A stretch of 32,718 nt of DNA from an uncultured Dehalococcoidales bacterium (GTDB lineage Bacteria > Chloroflexota > Dehalococcoidia > UBA1151 > UBA1328): contig CAJQSP010000057.1 in NCBI GenBank assembly GCA_905614375.1, positions 1-32,718 of the forward strand. Reading direction: 5' to 3'. This document shows, piece by piece, positions 7,862 to 16,434 of the stretch. The notes beneath the pieces are model-generated. The model did not search any database. It saw nothing but the letters and a program-made list of their open reading frames with translations, and was not told the DNA's origin. The translations under genes were made by a program, and so were the position numbers. Positions within the stretch are counted from its first letter, which is position 1; every line of letters begins with the position of its first letter.

Positions 7862-9071
7862 CGACATCGCCCCTAATTCAACAGGTGCCAACTCTCTCGA
7901 CGATGCACGTCATTTCCTTCAATCAGCTGGCATAGACGGCTGGCTCACAAGAGACTATCGCTACACGAACCCCGTCTTCGAAGCAGCGCTCGGACGGCGT
8001 GTCGAGCACCTCACTCGCCCCGTATGGCTGTGGATCCCCACTAACGGCGAACCGCAACTGCTGGCACACGAAGTCGACATCGAACACTTCCCTAGCGACT
8101 CGCCACGGGTAACCGCTTACGGCAACCGGTTACAGATGATCGCTGGCCTCAAGGCTGGGCTACGCGGTGCAAAGACTGTTGCGATGGAATACTCGCCACT
8201 TTACGAACTGCCGAGAGTGGGTCGTGTCGACGCCGGAACTATCGAGTTGATTCGATCGTTTGGTGTGAAAATTGTGCCTTCGGGCGATGTGATCCAGTAC
8301 GCGACAGAACGCTGGACTGCCGAGCAACTGCAATCTCATTTCTTCGCAGTGGACACTCTAGACAATATTGTGAAACAGACGTTCAAGTACGTCGGCGAAA
8401 ACATTCGGTGGGCACTCACCGAACACGATATCGCCGAGCACATTCGTGGTCGCTTTGATCGTGCAGGTCTCGAATGGGACAATGGCCCGTCTGTGTCGTT
8501 CAACGAACACTCATCGATTCCGCATTACGACCCTAAACCCGGCGAGTCGGCAGTGATCAGGCGCGAAGGATGGTTGCTAATCGACTTGTGGGCACGCAAA
8601 AAATCTTCTTCAGATGGCGAACGAAATATCTCCGCCGACATCACCTGGACTGCCAAGCTCGGTGAACCACCCAATACTAAACAACAGGAAGTATTCAAAG
8701 CCGTAACTGGTGCAAGAGACGCCGCTTTCGAACTTCTCGAAAATCGTGTGCTTGAAGGTAACAACCCACAGGGCTGGGAGATCGACCGCGCTGCTAGAGA
8801 TGTGATCGACAAGGCAGGATACGGCGAATTCTTCTTTCACCGACTCGGTCACTCTCTAGGCTACGAAGTTCACTCGAACGGAGTAAACCTCGACGACTGG
8901 GAGACACATGACACTCGCACGGTTATCAACGGTGTTGGAGTAACCATCGAGCCGGGTATCTATTTACCGGAGTTCGGTGTCCGCTCGGAAATGGACGTCT
9001 ATCTAGGCGAAGACGGTCCCGAAATCACCGGAAAACGCCAAACCGAAATCGTCCAGATACAGACTAGCTAG
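7851..9071 (+). CDS. M24 family metallopeptidase (Xaa-Pro peptidase/creatinase type)
   Basis: A 406-residue protein with a creatinase-like N-terminal domain (about 15-160) and a C-terminal pita-bread domain. The five dinuclear-metal ligands are all present: D245 (LLIDLW), D263 (SADITW), H334 (RLGHSLG), E367 (IEPGI) and E380 (RSEMDV). An intact ligand set points to metal-dependent hydrolysis, such as cleavage of an Xaa-Pro bond or a related amide. Creatinase-like members lack the metal ligands, so creatinase itself is unlikely. No signal peptide is seen, so it is cytoplasmic. It overlaps the upstream membrane-protein gene by 11 bases. The substrate may be a compound handled by the surrounding catabolic genes, but this is a guess. 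Confidence 0.9.
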   Translation: MSLSDIAPNSTGANSLDDARHFLQSAGIDGWLTRDYRYTNPVFEAALGRRVEHLTRPVWLWIPTNGEPQLLAHEVDIEHFPSDSPRVTAYGNRLQMIAGLKAGLRGAKTVAMEYSPLYELPRVGRVDAGTIELIRSFGVKIVPSGDVIQYATERWTAEQLQSHFFAVDTLDNIVKQTFKYVGENIRWALTEHDIAEHIRGRFDRAGLEWDNGPSVSFNEHSSIPHYDPKPGESAVIRREGWLLIDLWARKKSSSDGERNISADITWTAKLGEPPNTKQQEVFKAVTGARDAAFELLENRVLEGNNPQGWEIDRAARDVIDKAGYGEFFFHRLGHSLGYEVHSNGVNLDDWETHDTRTVINGVGVTIEPGIYLPEFGVRSEMDVYLGEDGPEITGKRQTEIVQIQTS

Positions 9072-9216
9072 TCCGAGTACACGATCTAATTAGCCGGTTC
9101 GGTAAACGCCTCTGGAACTGGGTAGCACACCGCTTACATCGAGATAACCGTTCAGCAATTAGTTCGACACGCCACCCACCAATTTCCCGACGAACAAACC
9201 TAGTTCACCCAACGTC

Positions 9217-10296
9217 CTAAATCACAACCTCAACGCCGAGCTCGGCCGCCCGGGCTCGAATCGCTGCGTACTGGCCGTTCTCGACCGGCACACCATTCGT
9301 CAGACGATCGTCCATAGCGTCTGCTTCAGGATCACCTGGCACCAAAACCCGATCTACGCCAGGCAAAGTTGGCGTGGCGTGAAGCTCTCGAATCATCTCG
9401 TCCATCATAGATTTGAAATCATCAACGTCCCTAAATCGAGCGATATCGATCGCCATCACCCAGCTCATATTCTCGCCACGACCAAGCTGAGCACTGAATC
9501 CTCCGCCAGATAGAACTCCACACAAAATATCTACCAGTACCGCAAGTCCGTAACCCTTGTGCGACCCCTGTTCACGTGTGTTGCCTAGCGGATTCAACGC
9601 CCACGAATCATTCTCACCATCTGGCGGATCGGTAATGTCGCCACCATCCGGCATACTAACTCCCCAACCAGCCGGAATCGGGACACCGATTCGACGAGCA
9701 AGTCCAACTTTGCCACTAGCGACAGTCGAAGTCGCCATATCCAGGAAAAAATCTCGTTCCTCACCTGCCGGTGCAGCGAATCCAATCGGATTAGTTCCCA
9801 ACATTTTCTTCGCTCCTAGAGCAGGTCGAACCGCAGGTGCAGCTGTGGTCATCGACATACCGATCATGTCGTGCTCAAGAGCCATAGAAGCGTAGTAGGC
9901 GACCATCCCAACGTGGTGTCCGTCTTTGATGCTTACCATGCCGAGTCCGTGCTTCTTAGCCTTCGCAATCGCAATTTCCATTGCTTCATACGCAGAAACA
10001 AGCCCAATACCATTTCCTCCACTCACCAGGGCAGTTGTTTCTGATTCGCTGATGACTGTGGTCTGCTGCGGAACAGTGTAAACACCATCTTCGGCATTTT
10101 TCGAGTAGCCAACGACGTTCGACACGCCATGTGTGTCGACCCCTCTAACACTCGCTGCGACAAGAACTTTGGCTGCTATTCCAGCGTGTCCGTCTGTCGC
10201 TCCCACTGCTCGGAATATCGACGAAAGCTGTGTTTGCAAATCACCGATTGGCACACGAGTTGAGTTGGAGTCGTTGAGTTTTACGGTATTGGCCAT
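9217..10296 (-). CDS. Ldh_2 family NAD(P)H-dependent oxidoreductase (malate/lactate type), copy A
   Basis: A 359-residue member of the Ldh_2 family (malate, ureidoglycolate, sulfolactate and piperideine-carboxylate reductases), which moves hydride between NAD(P) and a 2-oxo acid or cyclic imine. Family motifs are RGVDTHGV (51-58, with catalytic His56), DGHHVGMVAYY, GTNPIGFAAPAGE and SHKGYGLA. It is the same length as the next gene upstream and more than half of its residues look identical, so the two are a tandem duplication. Its ATG shares one base with the TAA of that gene (TAATG), so the two are translationally coupled. The substrate cannot be told from sequence. Confidence 0.9.
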   Translation of the reverse strand: MANTVKLNDSNSTRVPIGDLQTQLSSIFRAVGATDGHAGIAAKVLVAASVRGVDTHGVSNVVGYSKNAEDGVYTVPQQTTVISESETTALVSGGNGIGLVSAYEAMEIAIAKAKKHGLGMVSIKDGHHVGMVAYYASMALEHDMIGMSMTTAAPAVRPALGAKKMLGTNPIGFAAPAGEERDFFLDMATSTVASGKVGLARRIGVPIPAGWGVSMPDGGDITDPPDGENDSWALNPLGNTREQGSHKGYGLAVLVDILCGVLSGGGFSAQLGRGENMSWVMAIDIARFRDVDDFKSMMDEMIRELHATPTLPGVDRVLVPGDPEADAMDDRLTNGVPVENGQYAAIRARAAELGVEVVI

Positions 10297-11375
10297 TAGA
10301 TAAACACCTCAACGCCTAGTTGAGCCGCTTTGGCACGCATCTCGTCATATTGCCCGTTCTCGACAGGTACTCCATTCACCGATCGATCGTCCTCAAAATC
10401 GGATTCCGGATCACCCGCGACCAGAACGCCATCTTCTCCCGGCAACGGCGGCGTGGCGTGAAGCTCTCGTACCATGTCGTCCATCATCGACTTGAAATCA
10501 TCAACATTCCTGAACTTGGCGATGTCAATTGCCATAGTCCAAGTCATGTTTTCTCCGCCCGACAACTGCGCTCCGAATCCGCCTCCAGAAAGCACGCCAC
10601 ACAAAATATCGACCACCAGTCCGAGTCCATAACCCTTGTGCGCCCCCTGCTCCCTAGTACCCCCCAACGGATTCATTGCCCAATCTTCTCCTCTATCGCC
10701 CCGCGGTTCAGTTAGCGGCTCGCCTTCCGCTGTTACAGCCCACCCAACCGGCATATGCACACCAAGTCGCTTAGCTAGTCCGATCTTTCCGCTAGCGATT
10801 GTCGATGTAGCCATATCGAAAATAAAGTCACGCTCTTCGCCAGCGGGAGCACCAAACGCTATCGGATTCGTGCCGACTCTAGGCCTGGCCCCCAACGCTG
10901 GTCGCACGCTTCGGCTGGCGTTGGTCATCGTCATTCCAATCATGTTTTCTGCGACCGCCATCATCGGGTAGTAACCGACCATCCCGATGTGGTGACCATT
11001 ACGAATCGTGGTCATCCCGATGCCGAGGTCTCGAGCCTTTGCAATCGACATTTCCATGCCCTTATGAGCAGCGACGAAGCCGAGGCCATTTCCACAATCG
11101 AGAAGCGCTGTCGATCCAGTTTCAGTGATAATTTCCACGGTCTGCGGAACGGTGTAGTCACCTGATTCAATCGATTCGGCATATCGAACGGCATTACCAA
11201 CACCGTGCGTTTCAACACCTCTCAAACTCGAAGACACTAGAATTTCCGCCGTAATTTCGGCATGCTCAGCCGGAGTGCCAACACCCTGCAATATTGCAGA
11301 GACCTGCTTATGCAGATCACCCGCGGGAACACGAATCGAGTTCGATTCATTGAGTTTTAGATAATCGAGTGCCAC
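10296..11375 (-). CDS. Ldh_2 family NAD(P)H-dependent oxidoreductase (malate/lactate type), copy B
   Basis: The 359-residue partner of copy A and the first of the pair to be transcribed. It has the same motif set: RGVETHGV (52-59, His57), NGHHIGMVGYY (126-136), GTNPIAFGAPAGE and AHKGYGLG. Differences cluster around residues 160-170 (ASRSVRP against APAVRP) and the 215-240 loop, which in this family lies near the substrate or cofactor. The two may therefore handle different 2-oxo acids, or form a mixed dimer. It lies 135 bases downstream of an ornithine-cyclodeaminase-like gene on the same strand. Both families include enzymes that reduce cyclic imines such as pyrroline- or piperideine-2-carboxylate, so an amino-acid or imino-acid pathway is possible but unproven. 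Confidence 0.9.
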   Translation of the reverse strand: MALDYLKLNESNSIRVPAGDLHKQVSAILQGVGTPAEHAEITAEILVSSSLRGVETHGVGNAVRYAESIESGDYTVPQTVEIITETGSTALLDCGNGLGFVAAHKGMEMSIAKARDLGIGMTTIRNGHHIGMVGYYPMMAVAENMIGMTMTNASRSVRPALGARPRVGTNPIAFGAPAGEERDFIFDMATSTIASGKIGLAKRLGVHMPVGWAVTAEGEPLTEPRGDRGEDWAMNPLGGTREQGAHKGYGLGLVVDILCGVLSGGGFGAQLSGGENMTWTMAIDIAKFRNVDDFKSMMDDMVRELHATPPLPGEDGVLVAGDPESDFEDDRSVNGVPVENGQYDEMRAKAAQLGVEVFI

Positions 11376-11510
11376 AGATGTTTCTTTCCTCTTAATGCCA
11401 GTATCCAGCTCTCCGACAGATCTTCCGGCGGGGAGTGTACGTGAGATTCCTGTGTATTGGTCTTGAGAAATCGTCCTCGCAGGCTTCCAGAAGTCTACGA
11501 GGGCTAACTC

Positions 11511-12464
11511 CTACGCCAACTCAGTCCCGATCCCACGTTCGAGCGCCATTTCGTAGAGCCGACCGCATACCGCCAGATCCTCGAACGCAACTCCCTGTGA
11601 TTCAAACAATGTGATGTCATCGTCTGAGTAGCGTCCGATCCGGACTCCAGCCACAATGCGATCCAGTCGCACTATCGATTCCCAAGCAAATCGACCAACT
11701 TCGACAGCACGCATCAACTCTCCGCACTCGATTTTCGTCTGGTCGATATCGTCACATGCAACCAGATCAGCCTTCACGATCGCTGCGGTATCCAATTCTC
11801 GCTTCATCCACGAGTTGTTCCCTGCCGCGTTGATGTGCATCCCCGGTTCGACCATGTCACCAGTAATCACCGGTTCGACCGAGCTGGTCACGGCAACCAG
11901 CACATCCATTCCTTCGGCAGCAGCTTCCTTCGAATCGACCGCAATCACGTTCACACCAAGCCGCTCGCTCATCGTGCCGGCAAATCGGACACGCTTCTCA
12001 ACGCTACGAGAAAACACTTTCACATCTTTGATATCTCGTACCGCACAAACTGCTTCGAGTTGCGTCTGCGCTTGGTAGCCAGAACCAATAATTCCAACCG
12101 ATGAAGCGTTCTCACGCGCCATGTATTTCGTGGCAATCCCCGAGGCAGCGCCTGTACGCACCTGCCCCATCCGACCCGCACCGATCAACGCCAGCAACCC
12201 TTCGCCCTTGGTACCGTAAAGCGTTACTCGAAAGTCACCACTTATATACGACTTGTGCCCTGCCCAACCCTTTTCAGACCACGTTGCGGCCATGAAGTTC
12301 ATCGAGCCGTTCCCCGCCGCCAATCGATGTCGAGGTTCATTGCGCACTTTGCCCGCCGACCTCGCCTTGAACACCTCATCCAACGCTTCGAGCGCCAGAT
12401 TCATGTCCAACATTTCGTTCACTTCAGATTCGGTTATGTACAGTCGTTTCACGGTGTTTGGCAT
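11511..12464 (-). CDS. Ornithine cyclodeaminase/mu-crystallin family protein
   Basis: A 317-residue protein of the OCD/mu-crystallin family. Visible are the family R45 (EPRHRL), K71 (GHKSYISG), and the NAD(P)-binding loop GIIGSGYQAQTQ (124-135) preceded by LIGAGRMGQVRTGAAS (93-108). True ornithine cyclodeaminases use an Asp in the motif G-A-D after the HI strand; here the motif reads INAAGNNS (211-218), with Asn in that place. The protein is therefore more likely a dehydrogenase or imine reductase of the family (alanine dehydrogenase, pyrroline-2-carboxylate reductase or similar) than a cyclodeaminase. The start at 12464 has no clear Shine-Dalgarno sequence. It is divergent from the haloacid-dehalogenase gene across a region with inverted repeats. 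Confidence 0.88.
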   Translation of the reverse strand: MPNTVKRLYITESEVNEMLDMNLALEALDEVFKARSAGKVRNEPRHRLAAGNGSMNFMAATWSEKGWAGHKSYISGDFRVTLYGTKGEGLLALIGAGRMGQVRTGAASGIATKYMARENASSVGIIGSGYQAQTQLEAVCAVRDIKDVKVFSRSVEKRVRFAGTMSERLGVNVIAVDSKEAAAEGMDVLVAVTSSVEPVITGDMVEPGMHINAAGNNSWMKRELDTAAIVKADLVACDDIDQTKIECGELMRAVEVGRFAWESIVRLDRIVAGVRIGRYSDDDITLFESQGVAFEDLAVCGRLYEMALERGIGTELA

Positions 12465-12523
12465 TGTTTGAATATTCCTAAATGGCGTTTTGAACGGATT
12501 TCAATAAAGTAAAATCACCGCTC

Positions 12524-12582
12524 ATTCGACGAGTCTGATCTAGACAGACCCGCGCGGATAACTAGAATACCGCTCGTCGAAT
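12524..12582. promoter_or_regulatory. Inverted repeats in a divergent promoter region
   Basis: ATTCGACGAG (12524-12533) and CTCGTCGAAT (12573-12582) are perfect 10-bp inverted repeats 39 bases apart. A second, inner inverted repeat GTCTG (12533-12537)/CAGAC (12545-12549) encloses TCTAGA. The sites lie between the divergent starts at 12464 and 12631, where a regulator of both genes would bind. The position suggests an operator; no regulator gene is in the window. Confidence 0.45.
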
Positions 12583-12630
12583 CGCTTGCGACATTTTTAT
12601 TTAGACAGATCACGACCGCGGAAGGTCCAC

Positions 12631-13353
12631 ATGAGCAAAAGCCAAATCAAAGCCCTCGTGTTCGACGTGTTCGGCACGGTTGTCGATTGGCGCACTTCGA
12701 TATCGCGACAGGCAGCAGAACTCGGCACAAAGCACGGAGTCGAAGGCGATTGGAACAAGTTCGCCGATGATTGGCGCGCTGGCTACGGAGCCGGAATGGC
12801 GAAAGTGAACTCTGGCGAGGATGAATGGAAGATCGTTGACCAAATTCACCGTGAACGACTCGATGTGATCCTCGACGAGTACGGATTTTCAATGATAGAT
12901 ATGGATGAAGAAGAGAAAGTCGAATTCAATAAAGCTTGGCATCGACTCGATGGTTGGCCAGATTCGACGGATGGTCTGCTTCGACTAAAGTCTAAATACA
13001 TCATCGCCTCGTTGTCGAACGGCAACATTGCTCTCCTCACGAATATGGCAAAGTACGCCAATCTGCATTGGGATGCCGTACTCTCGGCGGAACTCACTGG
13101 CAAGTACAAAACCCACCCTCGCGTCTACACCAAAACCGCTGAACTACTAGGACTCAAATACGACGAAGTGATGCTGGTAGCGGCGCACAATGGAGATCTA
13201 CGAGGAGCGATAAACGCCGGTCTCAAAGCTGCGTTGGTCACACGACCCGACGAATACGGCGATACCAAACAAACCGATCTCGAACCTGAACCCGACTTCG
13301 ACTTCTTCGCCAAAGATTTTCATGACCTAGCAGACCAACTAGGCTGCACCTAA
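12631..13353 (+). CDS. Haloacid dehalogenase-like hydrolase, type II
   Basis: A 240-residue HAD-superfamily hydrolase resembling L-2-haloacid dehalogenase. Motif I is FDVFGTVVDWR with nucleophile D12; motif II is S129-N130-G131; motif III is K160 with THPRVY166; motif IV is AAHNGDLRG with D189. The opening FDVFGTVVDWR is characteristic of the type II dehalogenase group, which displaces halide from 2-halo acids through an aspartyl ester. Where characterised dehalogenases have S-x-N before the last Asp, this has A-x-H, so dehalogenase activity is not assured and a phosphatase or other hydrolase is possible. I chose ATG 12631 because GGAAGG precedes it and the family begins there; an ATG at 12586 would add 15 unrelated residues. 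Confidence 0.85.
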   Translation: MSKSQIKALVFDVFGTVVDWRTSISRQAAELGTKHGVEGDWNKFADDWRAGYGAGMAKVNSGEDEWKIVDQIHRERLDVILDEYGFSMIDMDEEEKVEFNKAWHRLDGWPDSTDGLLRLKSKYIIASLSNGNIALLTNMAKYANLHWDAVLSAELTGKYKTHPRVYTKTAELLGLKYDEVMLVAAHNGDLRGAINAGLKAALVTRPDEYGDTKQTDLEPEPDFDFFAKDFHDLADQLGCT

Positions 13354-13441
13354 GAGCCCAAAGTCCACAACCCGAAACAGAAAGAACGTTCATTTCCCGA
13401 TTCATAGCAACACTCTGAAATGAAAAAAGAAAGAAAAAAAA

Positions 13442-14311
13442 ATGAGCTGGAAATTTGAAGATGCGGCGCCGGTAATCGGCTCGATAACTGAAGGCAACGC
13501 CTGGAACGGCGAAAAGCTGCTCTACTCGAACATCGCCATGAACCGCATCATGTCGCTCGACGTCAACTCCGGGCTTGTCGAAGTTTGGCGCGAAAATACT
13601 GAGGGAACGAACGGTCTTAACTGTGACAGCGAAGGTCGGCTGTTCGGATGCTCTGGTGACGGTCGAAAAATCGTTCGATTCGACCCAAACGGCCAGACAG
13701 TGACTATAGCCGATCGAGTCGACGGTCGACGAATCAACTCGCCAAACGACCTCGCAATTACGCCGTCTGGTTCCATCTACTTCTCCGACCGTGTCGGCGA
13801 TGTCAGCCCCGACAACGGCATCACCTATTCAGCGATTATTTCGGCTGAGCCCCAAGACGATGGCACCTACAAAACCGTTCGTCGAACGTTAGATACCAGC
13901 ATGCCGAACGGTCTGCTCTTCTCTTCTGACTATAAGACTCTTTATGTTGCCCAGAGTGACTACGGTGCAAGTGAAGATCGACATCTACGCGCTTATCCAG
14001 TGAATGACGATGGATCGCTTGGCGAGTACGACCTGCTCCACGATTTCGGTCCACACCGCGGCATCGACGGCATGACGCTTTCGAGTGAAGGCCACATCGT
14101 CGCTTGCACTGGTTGGGAACTATCTGGCCCCGGCGGGATGATTACCATTTTCGACCCCAAGGGTCGCATCATCGAAACCCACCCAACTCCGGCACAACGT
14201 CCAACCAACTGCACGTTCGTCGGCCAAGACCTCTACGTATCGTCGATCGAAGGCCACTGCCTCGTCGCCCGCAACACCGGCATGACCGGACACCTACTCT
14301 GGCCGAACTAA
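13442..14311 (+). CDS. SMP-30/gluconolactonase-like beta-propeller, copy 1
   Basis: A 289-residue six-bladed beta-propeller of the SMP-30/gluconolactonase/LRE family, which hydrolyses sugar and other lactones with a divalent metal. The metal ligands of the family are in place: E17 (ITEGNAW), N156 (MPNGLLFS) and D209 (GIDGMTLS), with N102 (SPND) as the substrate-side Asn. No signal peptide is present, so it is cytoplasmic. The ATG is preceded by an almost pure A/G tract with no normal Shine-Dalgarno spacing, although GAAAG occurs in it. It is a tandem relative of the next gene, which shares all ligands. Working with the enolase-superfamily and Ldh_2 enzymes, it may open lactones during acid-sugar breakdown. 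Confidence 0.88.
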   Translation: MSWKFEDAAPVIGSITEGNAWNGEKLLYSNIAMNRIMSLDVNSGLVEVWRENTEGTNGLNCDSEGRLFGCSGDGRKIVRFDPNGQTVTIADRVDGRRINSPNDLAITPSGSIYFSDRVGDVSPDNGITYSAIISAEPQDDGTYKTVRRTLDTSMPNGLLFSSDYKTLYVAQSDYGASEDRHLRAYPVNDDGSLGEYDLLHDFGPHRGIDGMTLSSEGHIVACTGWELSGPGGMITIFDPKGRIIETHPTPAQRPTNCTFVGQDLYVSSIEGHCLVARNTGMTGHLLWPN

Positions 14312-14398
14312 AGAGTCCCAACTTCAATCTTTCGAGACGACCAATTCAACCAGCAATTTCTCAAGCTGAAAATAAATTCAAAGTAAAAGAAAAAAACA

Positions 14399-15295
14399 AT
14401 GCCAGATGACTGGAAATGGACCAAGATCTCAGATCACGACACGCTGACCGAAGGTCCGGTGTGGGACGGATCAGGTCTGCTGTACAACGAATGTTCCGCC
14501 AACACTACATTCCGTTGGGACCTTAAAACCAACGAAAGCACAGTTTGGCGCGAAAACACGAGCGCTGCGAATGGTCAGACTTTTGATCGCCAAGGTCAAC
14601 TGTTCGTATGTGAGGGCGACGCTCATCGGGTGACGAAAGTAGATCCAGAAAACCCGAACGCTGAACCGATAGTAATCAGCGACGCCTTTGAAGGCGAGAC
14701 GATGAACTGGCCCAACGATATCGCCGTCGACCAAAAAGGTAGGGTCTATTTCACCGACCCCAACTACACGGGCGGCCCCGGCAATCTCGAACATGAATCG
14801 GTCTATATGGCGGAGCACACGTTCGGTGGCAACTGGAACACCATGCGAGTCACGTTCGACACACACAAGCCAAACGGCGTACTGTTCTCTATCGACCAAA
14901 AGACCTTATTCATCGCCGACACTCCGAACCAACCAGGAGACCCCAAACGCCTGTTGGCATACTCGGTTAACGAAGATGGAACTCTGGGCGATAGCCAAGT
15001 TCTGCATGATTTCGGTCATGGTCGAAGCATCGACGGAATGACGCTTTCTTCAGCAGGAACAATTCTCGCTACGGCAGGTTCTTCTTCTGGTGGACCCGGT
15101 CCGATGATCTACGAATTCGAAGCTTCAGGACGAGTCGTTCGCACGCACCCTGCGCCTGCAGATAATCCAACCAACTGTACGTTTGGGGGCTCCTCACTAT
15201 CAACGCTATTCGTAACGTTCATGGGCGGCGAGGTTTACCAAGTCGACAACGTTGGCCACACAGGCCAACTCGCCTACCCACAGCGTCGGTTCTAG
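14399..15295 (+). CDS. SMP-30/gluconolactonase-like beta-propeller, copy 2
   Basis: A 298-residue SMP-30-family propeller. The ligands are E19 (LTEGPVW, the classical EGPxW motif), N159 (KPNGVLFS) and D212 (SIDGMTLS), with N106 (WPND). Its first blade is closer to the family consensus than that of copy 1, which has EGNAW. The two proteins share blocks such as WRENT, PNGxLFS, YxVNxDGxLG, HDFGxxR and PTNCTF, so they arose by duplication, but many other positions differ and different lactone substrates are likely. As in copy 1, an A-rich leader (AAAGTAAAAGAAAAAAAC) precedes the ATG. The gap to copy 1 is 87 bases, so they are probably cotranscribed. Confidence 0.9.
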   Translation: MPDDWKWTKISDHDTLTEGPVWDGSGLLYNECSANTTFRWDLKTNESTVWRENTSAANGQTFDRQGQLFVCEGDAHRVTKVDPENPNAEPIVISDAFEGETMNWPNDIAVDQKGRVYFTDPNYTGGPGNLEHESVYMAEHTFGGNWNTMRVTFDTHKPNGVLFSIDQKTLFIADTPNQPGDPKRLLAYSVNEDGTLGDSQVLHDFGHGRSIDGMTLSSAGTILATAGSSSGGPGPMIYEFEASGRVVRTHPAPADNPTNCTFGGSSLSTLFVTFMGGEVYQVDNVGHTGQLAYPQRRF

Positions 15296-15310
15296 AGAGT
15301 TGCAACCTCC

Positions 15311-15390
15311 CTCCCTATCGAGGGAGACAGGAGTCGCAGCAATACTCACCGGCTCAATCGGGCCGATTCAGAGTCGATCCGATTGAGCCG
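15311..15390. terminator. Probable bidirectional terminator hairpins between convergent genes
   Basis: Two hairpins lie between the stops of the SMP-30 gene (15295) and the binding-protein gene (15412). The first is CTCCCT (15311-15316)/AGGGAG (15321-15326) with a 4-base loop. The second is a perfect 12-bp repeat, CGGCTCAATCGG (15350-15361)/CCGATTGAGCCG (15379-15390), with a 17-base loop. Neither is followed by a T-run, so termination is inferred from position and stem strength only. Confidence 0.55.
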
Positions 15391-15411
15391 TAGAAAATGT
15401 GCCTTTGTCAC

Positions 15412-16434
15412 TTACCTACTGAAGCTTGAGTCGTAGGCATCTGCTGCAACGAGTGAATTGTCGAGCAAGTCCTGCGCCTTCATCCATTCAACAAGCGATT
15501 CCCAGCGACTGTCGTCGAACGAACCAACCGGTGCACCTTCCGATTTCCACAGCGGAGCCAATAACTCGACACCTTCACGGTCGGTCGGTTCATCGATCTC
15601 AGCTTCCGGATTTAGAGCAAGCATCGTGTCGACCGACCCCTGAGGATCGGAAGCAGCCTGACCATAGCCCTTGTTGAACGCTCGAACGAATCGCTCAACC
15701 AGCTCTGGATTGTTCGCAATGTTCTCTTCCGAAGTTACGAGAACCAGCTCGTAGTAGCTCGGAACACCCCACTCATGCGGGTAGAGCACATTAGTCTCAA
15801 AGCCTTCGTTGCCCATAATGATCGACTCGTAAGTCCAGTAAACACCAATAATGGCATCGACTTCGCCAGCCATCAATCCAGGACTAACGTTCCATCCGAG
15901 ATCGACAACTTCAACGTCATCTATCGACACGCCGTCAGCTTCGAGCATAGTTGCGAGCAATGCGTCGTTCCAAGGGAGACCCGGAGTACCGATTTTCTTG
16001 CCAGCAAGCTGAGCTGGAGTCTCGATACCCGATGATTCCAAAGTCATTATCGAGTTGAGAGGTTGCTGAACAATTCCTGCAACTGCAACCACGGGAACAC
16101 CTTCTTGGCGAGCCTGGAGTAAATCTGGTTGGTAGTAGAATGCAAAATCGCTCTTACCCGTAGCAACCAGACCCAAAATTGCGGTGGGGTCGGCAGGTGG
16201 CTCAACCGTAACATTCAGGTTTTCGTCAGCGAAGAAACCTTTATTGACAGCTTCGTAAACTCCTACGTGGTTTGCGTTCTGGAACCAGTCGAGCGTTACT
16301 ACAACGTCGTCTGCGATTGCAGTTGGCGGCACCGATGTCGCTGTCGAAGGGACAGTTGTCGGCTCAGCATCGCTCGAACAAGCGACGATCGATATCGACA
16401 CAAATATTGCTATCAGTAGCACTAACTTCTTCAT
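15412..16434 (-). CDS. thiY: ABC transporter substrate-binding lipoprotein, NMT1/THI5-like (ThiY type)
   Basis: A 340-residue periplasmic-type binding lipoprotein. Signal peptide with lipobox IVAC, Cys19, followed by a Thr/Pro linker (24-40). The NMT1/THI5-like domain begins at VTLDWFQNANHVGVYEAV, includes GKKIGTPGLPWND and ends near residue 320. Family members bind thiamine-pyrimidine precursors (ThiY), riboflavin (RibY) or other small aromatics. The TPP riboswitch ahead of the operon favours a pyrimidine moiety such as formylaminopyrimidine. The start ATG overlaps the permease stop as ATGA. It ends in front of the convergent terminator region. Confidence 0.88.
   Translation of the reverse strand: MKKLVLLIAIFVSISIVACSSDAEPTTVPSTATSVPPTAIADDVVVTLDWFQNANHVGVYEAVNKGFFADENLNVTVEPPADPTAILGLVATGKSDFAFYYQPDLLQARQEGVPVVAVAGIVQQPLNSIMTLESSGIETPAQLAGKKIGTPGLPWNDALLATMLEADGVSIDDVEVVDLGWNVSPGLMAGEVDAIIGVYWTYESIIMGNEGFETNVLYPHEWGVPSYYELVLVTSEENIANNPELVERFVRAFNKGYGQAASDPQGSVDTMLALNPEAEIDEPTDREGVELLAPLWKSEGAPVGSFDDSRWESLVEWMKAQDLLDNSLVAADAYDSSFSR

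Noticed and set aside
10320..10971. Long open frames opposite the Ldh_2 genes
   Set aside because: They lie entirely antisense to a well-supported conserved gene and have low-complexity Ser/Pro-rich products.
11511..12464. Calling this a true ornithine cyclodeaminase
   Set aside because: The catalytic Asp position reads Asn in AGNNS, so only the family is supported, not the activity.
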